Made by a program: the position numbers and the translations under genes
Notes under the pieces: model-generated
What the model was told of the DNA's origin: nothing
What the model saw: the letters and a program-made list of their open reading frames with translations, nothing else
Database searches by the model: none
Part shown: positions 21,838 to 33,830 of the stretch, piece after piece
Numbering within the stretch: position 1 is the stretch's first letter
How the letters are laid out: each line of letters begins with the position of its first letter
Assembly (NCBI GenBank): GCA_026018925.1
Contig: JAKSZU010000016.1
Span: 77,448,059 to 77,512,058, forward strand
From: Tupaia tana
Lineage: Eukaryota; Chordata; Mammalia; Scandentia; Tupaiidae
Length of the DNA stretch: 64,000 nt
Reading direction: 5' to 3'

Positions 21838-22000
21838 ATAGAACAAGAGTTCAAATCCAGTTCATCCTAAGCTGTATGACTTTAGGCAAAGTATTGCACC
21901 TTTCTGAGTCTCAAATGTTTCTTCTATAAAATGAGAATCATAGTAACTTCCTCCAGGAGACACTGTCCATATTAAATGTGATAATGTCAGAAATATGAAT
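21838..22000 (+). mobile_element. MIR SINE, plus strand
   Basis: 'agttcaaatccagttcatcc', 'gctgtatgactttaggcaaag', 'tctataaaatgagaatcatag'. Confidence 0.75.
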
Positions 22001-22374
22001 ATCACTGTCCTATAGTTCTGCTAGATAAGCAGAAATAATTATTATTTCATTGGGAAGATGAAAATACATATTAATCTTGAAAAATAAGTAGCTAGATTTT
22101 GTTCAATGTTTTATGTATTGAGGGGACTTAACCATAGCCCCACCAATTTAGCAATGGCCTATTCACAGCTAAACTGAAGGATGACTCTCAGATGTGACAT
22201 TTTCCCTCTAGTGGTCTCGCTGCTTCCTTTCACCTCCATGCCAAGAAATCATCCATGATATTTTTAGCATAAATTACACAAAATATTTTGGTCCTTTCAT
22301 TTTCTTTGTGTTATACACTAAGACCAAAATAAAAAGTCCAAAACTCACCATTCTCCCTTTAAACCTGCTCTATT
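22001..22374. other. Unassigned DNA
   Basis: AT-rich sequence without recognised gene or repeat. Confidence 0.4.
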
Positions 22375-23045
22375 CACCCAGAAAATATTTTTGAAGGCCT
22401 ACTGTACCAGATATTTGAGGTAGATAGATGACAAGATATTACTGTCCAATTACTCCAATTTGACCAGCATGCATTATATTCACAAACTGAAGAAAAACAC
22501 ACTGTACCCTATAAGTAGCTGTAATTATTATATGTCAACTATAAATTTTAAAAATAGAAGATGTCATCATCTTCTCCTCATATGTTCACAAAACAGATAA
22601 ATAGATGATCATTACAACATCCTCACTTTTCTAATGTTTTTCTTTAGTGTTTGAAAAAAATTGAAATCAGTATAAGATTACAAATTTATGCTAGTGAGAA
22701 AATTTGGGAACAGGAAAGTCAGTGTGTATAAAATGAAAGGAAGTGGGACGTAAGATTAGTGTCCACAGCACACATTGGGCAGACTATTGGTAGACCACAA
22801 ATTAAGCACTGAACTCCCTAGTAGGAATGCAAAGAGATAAATAAGAAGTTCCTGGACAGCTTGGCATGGTCACCAGAGGAAGGGAGGTATACAGGAGAGT
22901 TGGGAAGACATGCTGTAGCAGATCATGTCTGAGATAAATCCCAAAGCAGACACAGGGGTTGTGCAGGTAGGTAGAGCAAGAATGGTGCTCAGTATAGGCA
23001 GACATCGTAGCATGCCCAAAGGCCTGGAGAAAAGCTCTCAATTTG
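22375..23045 (-). mobile_element. L2 pieces, minus strand, with an L1 end inside
   Basis: 22375-22440 ('atttttgaaggcctactg') and 22800-23045 ('ggtcaccagaggaagggagg', 'cccaaaggcctggagaaa') look like antisense L2 3' UTR. The middle is AT-rich and uncertain. Confidence 0.45.
22441..22556 (+). mobile_element. Short L1 3' end
   Basis: 'ccagcatgcattatattcac', 'acactgtaccctataagtag' and 'taattattatatgtcaac' match an L1 3' terminus. Confidence 0.6.
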
Positions 23046-23564
23046 TGAGCAAAGATCAGAATGCCATTGCTTTGGCCACTTCTCTTTGCTTGATGGGATC
23101 AGGTCAGTACCAAATCGCATAACAAACCTTGCCAGCAATCTGCCCTGACTGTTCCCATAGCAAGTCATTAAAAAAGGTGAAAACTAGCAAGAGCTACGTT
23201 GGTTGCAGGAGAAAAGCACAGTCTGAATTTTTACCTTTTCCTTTTGCTCCTGGCTTGGCAGAGCAGAGAATCCACAAAAATCAATTAAGAGGTAAATGTT
23301 CTGCTAATACAGAAGCACTAACTCTAACAGACAGCCATTGACAGACCCCTCCTACTCTCCCCTGCACTCCTGGATTTCAGTCCCATGACTATTGCTATAA
23401 ACAGCTACTTGGTGTCAGTAGTGACCATTTGCTGCTCTTAATGTCTTTTGATCATGCCCCTGTGAACCCTGGAGAAAATGCCCAGTGCTGACCATGTGAA
23501 AGAGATTATTTTACCTTACTTTTTGTGTTTTATCCATGTTGCCCCAACCGACCAACCAACCAAC
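23046..23564. other. Unassigned DNA
   Basis: No gene or repeat recognised, apart from a short 'accaaccaaccaacc' tetranucleotide run near 23551. Confidence 0.4.
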
Positions 23565-24380
23565 CAGTTGGTGCTGGAGCCAGATCACAGAGAGCCTCGT
23601 TAGCATTATGTTGTGGGCCAGATTCCCCAGGAAATAGATTCTGAGTAGAGATTTGTATGCAGGAGGTTCACCAGTGAGTGTTCTTAGGAAGAACACTTGT
23701 AAGGAAGGGAGGAAAACAGAACCAAGTAGAGAGAGGAGTGAACAATACAGAGACAACAAACACCTCAGCTAATCCCATAGGGAGCACTGAAGCAGAGGTG
23801 GCCCTTCAAAGATGCCCCCAGATTGAAGCAAGGAAGGCAGACCTTTGTACTTCCACTCCACACTCACAACTCATTGTATGAGATCCTCTCCTGATGAGGG
23901 AGCAAAAACTTAGAGGTGGCAGCACCCTTCCTGAGGAGGGACTCAGCTGTGATCTATCAGCAGTAGACATTCATAATAGCCAGGAAAATGAACATCTTGG
24001 TCTTATAAGGTGGTTAGGGCAGCACATGCAGCAGCCTCTGCACCCCATGAGGGACCTGATATTTTATCCTCAGAATGAAGGAAGGTATTAAAGTGTTTGG
24101 GGCAGGGGAATGCATGATCTCATGTCCATTGTGAAGAGATCCCTTCAGCTGGGTGATGAAGTGAACATGGGCAAAAATGGCAGCAGGAGACCAATTAAGA
24201 GGCCACTGGAGACATGTAGGCCAGAAGATGGGGATGCAGTGGAAATGGATGGGTGAATGGTTTCAAACAACAGAACACAATGAATGACTGGCTAGGAAAG
24301 TGGGGAGGGCTCCTTCTGTGTACCTAGAAGGATCATGGGAGAGTGGATGCCAGAGAAAGTTTTGAGCATGGCACGGGAGA
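23565..24380 (-). mobile_element. L2-like flanks around an unidentified ancient repeat
   Basis: 23565-23620 and 24060-24380 ('gagaccaattaagaggccactgg') resemble antisense L2. The 23621-24060 insert ('tgtatgcaggaggttcacc', 'cttataaggtggttagggc') is an interspersed element I cannot name. Its reverse complement resembles 43500-43905. Confidence 0.4.
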
Positions 24381-24529
24381 AAAGTTGAGGCTAGAGCTAT
24401 AAAGAGAGGAAAATCCTCAACCTGAAAAATTACTCCTTAAGCTATGGAGATAGGTAAGCCTTCCCAGGAAGAATGCACAACTTGAAAAGAAAGAGAGCAA
24501 TGACAGAACCCTGCATAAATCCAGTCTTA

Positions 24530-24806
24530 GTTCTTGTTTGTTTGTTTGTTTGTTGGGTTACTTTTCAGATACCTTTTTGCCATGTGTCTGCTGAAGAGAG
24601 AGAGAGACAAAGTGAAAAATCACAGCCCCCTTGTACTCAGGGAGGATGGCCACACTATGATCCTTTCTCCTCCATTCTCCTCTCAACATTTTGGACATGC
24701 ATGCACACACTCAGTGTAATTTTCAAGCCATTGGGACCAGAACTTGAACTTCATAACCAGCCATGTGAGATCTAGCACCTTAACCTCCATGCCACCTGCT
24801 GGCCTG
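24530..24806 (-). mobile_element. tRNA-derived SINE, older subfamily
   Basis: 'gagagagagacaaagtg', 'ggaggatggccacactatg', 'gacatgcatgcacacactc', and the head near 'cttaacctccatgccacc'. A (GTTT)n tract starts it. Confidence 0.8.
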
Positions 24807-24892
24807 AGAAACCTAGTTTTTAAGGAAAGCGCAGAAGAGTAGCAGCCAGGGAAGCATACTAAAAAATAGAAAGAAGTCAGAGAATTGGTTGA

Positions 24893-25075
24893 ACAGCAAG
24901 TAGCTAACTTTTACAGAATACTCTGTGCCAGTTAGGTGCTGTGAGTTTTGCAAGGATTTATGTTCACATTATTTGAAGCAGATACAACTTCTGTTTCCCT
25001 CTTCCAATTGAATAAAATAAGGCTTACACTGGTGAAGTAACTTACCCAGGGTTATATGCTCCATAGGAGTGAGCA
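24893..25075 (-). mobile_element. MIR SINE, minus strand
   Basis: 'ctttacagaatactctgtgcc' type start, 'tgttcacattatttgaag', 'taacttacccagggttatatgc'. Confidence 0.6.
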
Positions 25076-25461
25076 GGGAGATATTCTCAGACTATTCGAC
25101 GCCATCCCCAGTGCCTGACCTGCTGTTACTACTACAGAGTTGTCAAGACCATGGAGGAAGGAAGAAGTGGTCAAATCTGGAAAGTGCTGCAGAGAATCAA
25201 GAGGGAGAAGGACAATGCCTGTGCATTTTTTCAACGAGGAGGGCATTGGTGGCTTGGTGGGAGCACTTCTACTGGAATGATGGGCAGGGGAGCCAGAGGG
25301 TGCTGAGCCAAGGAGGAATGACGCATGACTCTGGCTGCCCTGGACATCAAGTTCTGATAATGAAATCATCCCCTTTACTAGGTTTTGTAGTCAGTCTTAT
25401 ATTTTTTAATCCTTCCTTCTTTCCCAGAAGACCCAGAGGAGGTAAAGATTTTTCTACGTTC
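25076..25461. other. Unassigned DNA with overlapping frames
   Basis: Frames exist on both strands (the longest is 131 codons), but they match no family I know and lack splice or promoter context. I treat them as chance. Confidence 0.4.
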
Positions 25462-25475
25462 TGAACATGGAGTTT

Positions 25476-25724
25476 CTGTTGTTGTTTTTAATCCCAAAGA
25501 GTGTGTACATTCACCAGAGAGTGTGTACTCACTTCCCAGTGGATCATGGCCATGCCATAATTCTTTTTTCTCTGTTCTCCATTCTGTCAGGATTTGGGGC
25601 ACGTATGCCCATGTACCTGGTGTATTTTTCAAGCCACCAGGGTCAGGATTCAAACCATGGTCAGCCCTATGGGATCTGGCTCCCTATGCACAGTGCTTAA
25701 CTACTGTGCTATGAGTCTTACCCT
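25476..25724 (-). mobile_element. tRNA-derived SINE, older subfamily, with TSD
   Basis: Minus-strand copy lacking the CCCCCC/GGGGGG palindrome. It has 'gtatgcccatgtacctgg' and the head near 'ctactgtgctatgag'. A perfect 14-bp TSD lies at 25462-25475 and 25725-25738. Confidence 0.9.
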
Positions 25725-25739
25725 TGAACATGGAGTTTT

Positions 25740-26254
25740 AACTTAGATCTACCTGGCTCCCAAGTCTGTTCTCTTTTTATTGCGTGATTCTGTATTTTTT
25801 TTTTCTGTGCCTAAATATGCTTAAGTGCAGGAGGGGAAGAATAATATTCTATGCCTGCAGAGAGTAGTGAATCATTTATGGAGATATGGCTGACCCATCC
25901 TTAGCACAGCATGATTTCACAGCTCTTCTCTTTAGTTAACCTAGTGAAAGAGAAAAAAAACGTTCCTTCCACATTGAATTTTAATACCACCAAATGTTAA
26001 TGATTGATGGGGAGAGGGGAGGCTGTACTAAATCATTTCTCGAATGTTGAATCTGAACATATGAACTTGTGATATGAACTTTTAATGATATGAACATATG
26101 CAGAATTTCAAAATCTTTTCACCTTAGCAGACTTATATTTTAGAATACCTCTGATTAGGTTTCTGACATACAGTTTTCAGGCAGAAAAAGAAAGGTCAGG
26201 CAGGAATGTGGCATCCATTGAAACAAGCACATATTCCTGTTAGTGTAACAAAGT
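25740..26254. other. Unassigned AT-rich DNA
   Basis: Contains short 'gatatgaac' repeats near 26070-26095. No gene. Confidence 0.4.
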
Positions 26255-26400
26255 TAGTGGGGAAGACCCATTCATTCAATTATTCACCATTCCCTATACT
26301 GTGTGAGTCCTCCTGTGTACCAGGCACCACTCAAAGCACTGAGGACCCATTAGTGGATGAAAGAGACAAAAGCCCTGCCCTCCAGAAGGTTCCTCCCAAT
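26255..26400 (-). mobile_element. L2 3' end, minus strand
   Basis: 'ccattcattcaattattcacc', 'tgtgtaccaggcaccactc', 'gacaaaagccctgccctcc'. Confidence 0.7.
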
Positions 26401-26464
26401 GGAAACACCATGGATTTCTGAAATGGTATCCCATGAAAATAAACGGTGGAAATAAAATTTAATG

Positions 26465-26625
26465 AGCATCCATGGAACCAGAATTCTATTTCTAGTCTTG
26501 TTGCTAACTAGCTTCTTTCTCATGTTAAGAGGGCCTAATATTCCTATTACTCCACTTCTTCATCTATAAAGTGGGACAAGGAAACTCACCCTTCCTGAGT
26601 TATCAAGTGAGTTACTCTGCTTGCG
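26465..26625 (+). mobile_element. MIR SINE, plus strand
   Basis: 'gaattctatttctagtcttgttgc', 'ccacttcttcatctataaag'. Confidence 0.55.
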
Positions 26626-26639
26626 AAAACAGAGACTAT

Positions 26640-26896
26640 GGGGCTGGTTCCATGACGTGGTGGTAAAGTGCTGCTCAAGAGAAGACAGATTCCACATGGC
26701 AACTGCAATTCAAACCCCTGGCCCAGTCAGCCTAATGCATGGCAAGGATGTGTATGAGTGCCAACGAGCTGAAGGGCTAGAGGACTGTAGGAATCAGATC
26801 ATGATAGACCAGCTCTGTAGAAGGTGCTCCTCTCTTTTTGTCTCTCTCTCACTCAGTACATGTATGTTCTATCATAAATAAAAAAAATATATTTAG
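26640..26896 (+). mobile_element. tRNA-derived SINE, long-body variant
   Basis: 'ggggctggttccatgacgtgg', B-box-like 'aattcaaacccc', 'ctctctctcactcagtac', A-rich tail. Confidence 0.75.
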
Positions 26897-27098
26897 CAAA
26901 AAAAACTTAGACCACTATACCTCAAGGTATACCAAAGATGTAACAATTCCGACCATGCCCCAATACTACCACTTCTGCTGCTGCCATTGCTGCAACTATG
27001 GCTCTTACTACTCCATTGTTGCTGTTATCACAGTTGCTGCTGCTGCTGCTCCAACTGCTACCATCACTGCTGCTATTCCTACTGCTACAGCATTAGTA

Positions 27099-27573
27099 CA
27101 CGTGCTATAACTGCTGCTCCTATATTACACCATGGGTACTGCTGCTATAGCTGCTGCTCATACTATTACACCATAAGTACTGCTGTTATAGCTGCCCCTC
27201 CCATTACTGCGCCGTGTGCGCTGCTGCCACAGCTGATGCTCCCACTACTGTGCCATGTGCGCTGCTGCCATGGCTGCTGCTCCTACTATTACACCATATG
27301 TACATGCTGCTACCGTGGCTGCTCTTGCTTTTACACTGTGTGCACTGCTACTACTGCGCCGCGTGCACTACTGCCACAACTGATGCTCCCACTACTGCGC
27401 CATGTGCACTGCTGCCACGGCTGCCACTCCCACTACTGCACCATGTGTACTGTTGCCACGGCTACCACTCCCACTACTGCACCGTGTGCACTGCTGCCAT
27501 GGCTGCCACTCCTACTACTGTGCCATGTGCACTGCTGTCACAGCCACTGCTCCTACCTCTGCGCCGTATGTAC
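27099..27573. repeat. 41-bp minisatellite, about 11-12 units
   Basis: Unit starts at 27139, 27180, 27221, 27262, then 27409, 27450, 27491, 27532 and 27573 are spaced exactly 41 bp apart. One unit near 27345 is shortened to about 23 bp and another is 42 bp. Units share a 'ctgctgccac' start and a 'gcaccatgtg' end. CTG/CTA-rich flanks extend to about 26970 and 27620. Unit variants are diverged, so this is not a very recent expansion. It gives long Cys/Leu/Tyr-rich frames that are not genes. Confidence 0.95.
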
Positions 27574-27803
27574 TGGTGCTATTGCTGCTACTGCTGCTGC
27601 TGCTACTTCAACTACCATTGTTTCTTCTTCCTCTTATTTTGTGTCTCCTACTATTGCTACTATTGTTATTGCTAGTTTTAGCACATTTACTCTTACTTTA
27701 ATATCACTCCTTTCTTGTTTTTTCTTTCTTTTCCCTGGGCATGCCTTCTCAGTTTCCTTCACCATATCTTACCTCCATCTTCAGTTCTGTGACCCTTCTC
27801 TTT

Positions 27804-27963
27804 TTTAAATTTTCTTTCATTTTACTTATTTATTTCATTTTATTTGACCGGAGAAGGAAGGGAGAGAGAGAAAGTGAGAAAGAAAACCTCCAGGTCTGGG
27901 ATTCAAACCATGGTTGGCCAGGTAGGAATCCAGCGCTCTTAACCACTATGCCACCTGCTGACC
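27804..27963 (-). mobile_element. tRNA-derived SINE, short-body variant
   Basis: About 160 bp: 'gaccggagaaggaaggg', 'cctccaggtctgggattc', 'accatggttggcc', 'ccactatgccacctgctg'. The long C/G middle is absent. The copy at 37648-37815 has the same structure, so this is a real subfamily. Confidence 0.75.
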
Positions 27964-28079
27964 CAGAGCTTCCTCTTAGCACTCTATGTTCCCCTCAGAT
28001 GATGTAAAAAACTCCATTCCTGGCTTTAAGAACTATGTTTTGATGAGTCTCTATTGGCATTTCTTGTCAAGGCATTTTG

Positions 28080-29235
28080 TACATAACTTCTCTGTGTTTC
28101 AGACATCACTGCTTACCTAAAATTTGTCTGTCAGTGTCTCCCAGGCATTTCAAACTCAGTCCCACAAACACTGAGCTCTTGGCTTCCTTTCCCAGATCTG
28201 TGCCCCCTGTCCAACCCTACCTGGTATCTTGTGTCTTCAAGAGATGGCACCATGACTTTCACTGTCATCTTCCAATAAACTTGTGAATTTTCATCAACAG
28301 ACACTCTCTCTCAATCCCTAACACTACTTGATCTGCTAATTCTTGTGTGTGTTACTCTATGAATGTTTCCTGAATATACTTACTTCTCTCATTACCTGCC
28401 CCAGTCCACGAGATTGTTCCTGCTCTCCAGGACTTTTGATGGTTTCCTAACTTCTACTCTTGCCTACGCTAGTCAATTCTCAATTTTTAAAAGATCTTTC
28501 ATACCTTTGATTTGCTCTTAAAGCAAAGATCAAAATCTATAACTGACCTATCAGGCCAGAATAATTTGTCTTTCCTTCCCTGTTCAGTTTCACTACTAGC
28601 AGTTGCCATTCCCTCTTGTTTCAACCACACATATACTTATTCCTTACCCGTGAGCACGTATGCTCACCAGAGAGAAAGAGAGGGAGAGAGAAAAACACCC
28701 CCCAAGGGGTGTGGTCATGCACAACCCCTTTTCCTCAATTTCTCCATCCCATCAAGATTTGGAGCATGCACACACACACACATCCTGAGCTGGGATTTGA
28801 ACCGCAGTTGGCCATGTGGCATCCAGCACACTACAAGCTATGCTGCTGGCCCCAACCACACACACTGCATCTCCCCTTCAGAGCAGGCTAGGTTATTTCC
28901 ATTACAGAGTTTTCCATATGCTATTTTCTGTGCTTGGAATGAACTTCCTTTATCCCCATTCCTCCCACCCATACACCTGACTCATACTCATCTTGCAACT
29001 TCATCTTAAATGGTAAATCCTTAAACCTCTGACCTGGACTTGCTTCCCCTTTGTATATCTCAGAGCACCAATGAACTTTTCCATATAATTACACTTATTA
29101 GGAAAATCATTTGCTGAAAGACTGTCTCCCAATGCTAGACCGCGAAGGTCAGAACATGCCCATATTCCCAGTGCCAAGAACAGGGTTTGGCACAAAGTAG
29201 GTATTCAATAAATGTGTGTTGAACACACAAATACA
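28080..29235 (+). mobile_element. L2 3' UTR, plus strand, split by a SINE
   Basis: Follows the L2 3' end: 'tcagtcccacaaacactgagc', 'tatcaggccagaataatttg', 'tgcttggaatgaacttcc', 'tcatcttaaatggtaaatcc' and the terminal 'ggcacaaagtaggtattcaataaatg'-type sequence (29180-29215). One of the longest ancient repeats here. Confidence 0.75.
28634..28852 (-). mobile_element. tRNA-derived SINE inside L2
   Basis: Minus-strand copy with 'cccccaaggggtgtggtc' and head 'ctgctggccc'. The TSDs 'caaccacacata' (28622-28633) and 'caaccacacaca' (28853-28864) differ at one base. Confidence 0.9.
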
Positions 29236-30464
29236 ATGGTGAATCATCACCATTAATGTTGTTATAAAGTCATTTACCCTCTGGAGGGTTTAAGGTCTCT
29301 AATAATAGCACCCCCATCTGGTGAGATTTTGTTTCGTTTATTAGAACCTCTGCTCTATTCTCTTGAACCTAGCTAGCTGAAGTTTGGCCTCCCTCCCATC
29401 GTCCTCAAATTCATGTGGGACAGACTTTAATGAATACACTTGACTCAAATAAACTCAGCTCTAAGGCAATTGAATCCCCTAATCCGGGTGGCAGTGTTAT
29501 GAAAGGGGAGTAAAAATCACTGTCCTACAGCAAGTATTAGTGCTATTACTATCTGATGCAGAAGCCATCTAAACAGTTTCTGAAAACAGGTCAGATAAAG
29601 AACACAGAGTATAGCTAGTCTGTTTCTGGTTGTTGAAAATTGCTCTGGAATTTCCTAGATCCTCTTGCCCAGAGATGGCAAAAGGGCCCTTGTGAAACAT
29701 TGTAGGCCCTGAGGTCCCTGATGACTGACAGCTCTTTGCAGATGAGGACCAGCAGCCATCTGCCAAAGTAGCCCTTGAGGGCTCCTGCCAAGAAAGAAAA
29801 GGCTCGAGGGAGCAGAAATTGGAAATTTATGTGTATTATAAAAAAATAATAATAACTGAGTTTATACAAAGCACACACACACACAGTCTTACCAATACCC
29901 TTAGAACAATTCAGATTTTGGACTATTAGGACCAAATCCTCAAGGGTATTTCAGAAATAATTGCATCGGAACAGTCCTGTTGGGCCCAAGTCCCTTAAAA
30001 TAAACCTCAGTCCATTACATATCCTCATCCATAAACAGCTGACAGGCAACTCAATAGAAACCCAGTCTATATTTAGACCAATGCTTTGCTCTTCCTGATA
30101 GGACTTTTCATTCCCCACTGGGATTTCTCTTTCTCTTAAAGTGGTTTGGAGGCTTAGGCTATCTGGAAAACAGCAGGAAGATGGGCGCAGCCTCCCAAAA
30201 TCGGCCTTCTCATCTGTGCTCTAAGAACCATGACCCTACTCTCAATTCTCCTGGGCTCTCATTGTAGTGCCTACTGCAAACAGATCATCCTCTGTGTTTT
30301 CCAGATGCCATGTTGCTGCCATGAGGATGGCCGTGTGGTCTAGGTTTCTTAGATTCTCCAGACGATATTGAAAACACAGACCAATCAAGCTTAGGAACTT
30401 CCTGCAAATGTACTCATCTCTTGGTATTTTTTAAAACCATGGAGGCAACCCCAGTAGTACTGAA
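29236..30464. other. Unassigned DNA
   Basis: About 1.2 kb without recognised repeats apart from a short (CA)n at 29872-29885. The short antisense frames near 29570-29935 match nothing I know. Confidence 0.45.
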
Positions 30465-30665
30465 AGAATAGGAAATAATATTTATTGTGTATTAAATGCT
30501 TACAAGGCTCAACCAGCTTTGCAAGCCATTGTGTTGGTGGTTGTGATCATTTTATAAGTAGGGAAACTAAGGTTCAGAATGGTTAATTAACTTGCCTTTC
30601 CATTGTTAGGCAATTGTTAACTTTGAAACACATCTCTGTGGTAATTTCAAAACTTGAGCCTATGA
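30465..30665 (-). mobile_element. MIR SINE, minus strand
   Basis: 'attgtgtattaaatgcttac', 'cattttataagtagggaaac', 'gttaattaacttgcctttcc'. Confidence 0.7.
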
Positions 30666-30674
30666 AAGTATAGA

Positions 30675-30935
30675 AAATAATAACAGCCAACATTTAATGA
30701 TTACCATATGCCAGTTGCTAAGCTAATCATTTAACATGTCTTATCTTACTTCTTCCCTGCAATTATCCAAGCTGGTACATATCATTATACTCATTTTAGT
30801 GATGAGGTTACTGAGGCCCCAGAACAACTCAGAATCTGGTACGAGAATTCATGGCTGATGAGTGAAGAAGCAGATTCCAACCCAAGTCTATTGATCTCAG
30901 AGTTTAAGCACTTAACCACAGTACTATGGAAACTT
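30675..30935 (-). mobile_element. MIR SINE, minus strand
   Basis: 'aacatttaatgattaccatatgcc', 'ctcattttagtgatgagg', 'agcacttaaccacagtactatgg' at the tRNA-like end. Confidence 0.8.
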
Positions 30936-31728
30936 CTACAAAAATATTTTAGATTAACACTAGCCACATTAGAAAACTATGTCAAAATGTCTGTGCAGCC
31001 ACATTTCCATCACACACAAAAATAATCGACATTCAACTTAAAAACAAAATTCAAGTCAGTAGCAAAAGAAGCAGAGTTTGATAACGTTTATCCTGAAACA
31101 TACCATTCAAGTCCTGTCTTGGTCTTGAAACCTGAGACATTGTACACTGTTCTCCAATAGAGCTGCCCAAGTCCACAAAAGCCCCAACTATTTCCATACT
31201 TCTGTCTCCCCACTGAGTCTCAAGGTTGCCTCCTCCTCCTCCTCCTCTAGCATTGCACACCAGATCCTGAGTTACTCAAGAATGTAATAAATCCATCCCC
31301 TTTTCCCTACCTATTACCCAATCACAGGTTCTTGAACCAGCTTCCAATTGAAAGGAGACTCCAAATATCTCCAGCCTTTGTGTTGGGTGCGTAGGAGTCA
31401 ACCAGCAACCAGGAACCCTCCAGGAGGAAGAGCCAGCATGTGCAGAGGCCTGGAGGAAGAAGACAAAATAAGACATTTCTGGAGTTACTGATATGTCAGC
31501 ATGACCTGAGTGTGGTAAGTGGGCTGAGAATACATTGACAGCCTTTGTGAAAGAGCAGATTCTAGAACAAAGTTGCTCGGCTTCATCACTATTGACTAGG
31601 GAGGGCTTTTGCATGACTCAGCATGTCCACTCTTAAGCAGCTGTCCTAGATAGTACCCAGCATGAGCCACTGCCTGTGGAGAGCAAGGCTGTTTCTGGAC
31701 ACCTAGACTCAGCTCAGGCTCTAGTTAA

Positions 31729-31730
<2 letters not shown>
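30936..31730. other. Unassigned DNA, small L2-like patch
   Basis: 31395-31500 ('agcatgtgcagaggcctggagg') may be antisense L2. A (TCC)n patch is at 31231-31245. No gene. Confidence 0.4.

Positions 31731-31760
<30 letters not shown>
31731..31760. repeat. (GT)15 microsatellite
   Basis: Uninterrupted gt dinucleotides. Confidence 0.98.
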
Positions 31761-31763
<3 letters not shown>

Positions 31764-32867
31764 CACATTAGTCACCAGAGGCCAGTGTCATGACTGCTAA
31801 AATACCTATCCCAGTGCCTTTGGCTAGCCACCTGGTCAAATGTTTTGCAGCTCCAGGAACCATAATTTCTGAAGCTGGAATGGTAGAAAGAGCATAGAAT
31901 CAAGAATCATGCACAATATTGTTTAAATATTTCACCCCTAGATAACTCTATTCACAGAGGTAGTGAGATAGTAATTAGTAATTAGACCTTTTGAGCAAGG
32001 CTCAGGGCAGCCTCCTTTTGGAAATGAATGCAGAGGCTTTAAATCCTGTTAAAGACTTGGATGCAAGAAATTTTTCTACACGTATTTCTGAATAAAAATG
32101 TGAAAATAACCTCCTTCCCTTGTACATTTGTTTTTTCAAATGTATATCCAGAAAGACTCTACTACTGTAAATGTCTCTTAATGTTATAGTACTTTATCAG
32201 CACAGATCTCAGTCATTGTAATTATCAACATATAACAGATGTGGGAAAGAAGCAAAATGATGTACTTGATTTAGGAAACAAATTCAGATTCATGGTATTT
32301 CCAGAACTTTCTAAATAGAGATTCTAATGGAGAGATTGTGAAGCAGGTCCATGAAGTCATGACTTTGACCTTTGACTTTTTATTTGTCCCTATTATTTAT
32401 ATTGAGATGCCAGGGAAATGAGTTATAAGTAAGGCCACAGAACAAGCCACAACAACCTGCAGAGAAAGCTGATAACAGGGATGTGGAGAGGACGGGAAGA
32501 GTAACTGGACAAGCAGTCAGTGAAGGAAGACATTGTCAGAGAGGGCCAGCCTACCCAAGGCTGTCTTCTTAATACCAACTGAAGATCAAAGTTCAGGTAT
32601 TTACTTTACATGCTGTGTTCCTAAGAGTTTGTATCCACCACCACCACAACCACTTCCAGGGTCAAGGAATTATAAAAGTCTTCACAGATTCTAAAAGAAA
32701 ATAAAGCATTTTGTATATCATAGATATGGCAGTTTCATAGAGCAAAATTGAGTCCTGTCCAGGGTAACATAAAGGTGTAGTATCAGTGGCTGACTCACTG
32801 TGGGCTGGTCTGTGGTTCTTCTGAGCTCACTCCCTTCCTCCTTTCCCTCCTTCTTCACCCAGTTGTA
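31761..32867. other. Unassigned DNA
   Basis: About 1.1 kb with no recognised repeat or gene. Such blocks are where conserved non-coding sequence would be expected, but conservation cannot be judged from one sequence. Confidence 0.45.
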
Positions 32868-33110
32868 ATAGTTTCTGTCCTTATTGTTGAGATGCATAGA
32901 CCAGAGGTCAGGAGGACCTGAGGTTAGACTGGGCTCTACAGCTTCCCGGTTGTGCATTTCTGCATAGCTACTTTACTTCTCAAATCTCAGCTCTTCATCT
33001 GTAAATACACAGAAGGTAATCATGGCCTCTCCTTCTTGGATTACTGTGAGGATTAGATCAAGTATGAGTAAGAAGTCAGTCCCTGATAAAAGCTGGTTTC
33101 CTAAGTACTC
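32868..33110 (+). mobile_element. MIR SINE, plus strand
   Basis: 'ctgaggttagactgggctctac', 'tctcagctcttcatctgtaaa', 'attactgtgaggattagatc'. Confidence 0.8.
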
Positions 33111-33134
33111 TCACTTCCTAGCTGGTGCTCAGTT

Positions 33135-33330
33135 TCCGTAATAGTGATAACAACAGCAGTATTAGTCTTTATGTGTTTGACTCTACGCTAAATGGTTTGG
33201 TTGTTGCATTACTGATCCTCACAAATGCCCTGTGACATAGAAATATTCGTACATTTTTTAGAGTTGGAGAAAACAAGTCTCAGAAAGTTTATGAAACTAA
33301 GCTAAGAAATTCAAGACAATTATGCAACTT
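33135..33330 (-). mobile_element. MIR SINE, minus strand
   Basis: 'ttgactctacgctaaatgg', 'ctgatcctcacaaatgccctg', 'agagttggagaaaacaag'. Confidence 0.65.
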
Positions 33331-33830
33331 CTGCAAAAGGTTTTCTGAATCAAAATAGAGTCATTTGTGTCAAACTTGCCTAAACCAAGCTGGAAAGGCC
33401 ATGAACGACATGATTTTCCACACTAGTATGTCTGGTAACAAGAATTGTCATTTAAAAAACTCTGGATACAACTTAGATTATACAAAGACCCCTGCAGCCT
33501 CACATGAGGACTACTTCTGCAAGGACATCTTTCTAGCGACTGTCCAACTTCAGCTTGACACCATTCTTGTTATTGATCTTGGTAGCCAAGAATAGTTATC
33601 CCAAAACTGGTACAATCCTCTCTATTTTCTTCCCCTCTGGCTTGTGGTTTTTGCCTTTAAAAACCTTTCTGAGGACTGTAAGACCCTAGCATGTTTGGGG
33701 CTGCTGAATTGTGCTTCTCTGTAGTCACACATATTTTGGTTTAGAATAAACTTCTTTCAATATTTTAGCTTATCTACATTGACAGTTTCAATGGGGACCA
33801 CAAAATTGCTTCAGAGTAACTTCTAACCAC
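33331..33830 (+). mobile_element. Possible retroviral-type LTR (class I ERV-like)
   Basis: A U3/R/U5-like order is visible: TATA-like 'ctttaaaaacctttctg' near 33655, then 'tttagaataaacttctttc' (polyadenylation signal) near 33740. I cannot name the family and no TG...CA boundaries are firm. No viral gene is present. Confidence 0.35.

Noticed and set aside
25052-25464. Overlapping frames of 105 and 131 codons on opposite strands
   Set aside because: No family resemblance, splice signals or codon pattern. Overlap on both strands is typical of chance frames in GC-richer DNA.
26987-27808. 273-codon Cys/Tyr/Leu-rich open frame
   Set aside because: It is translation of the 41-bp minisatellite and its CTG-rich flanks. 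The other frames are equally open and no domain or signal supports a gene.
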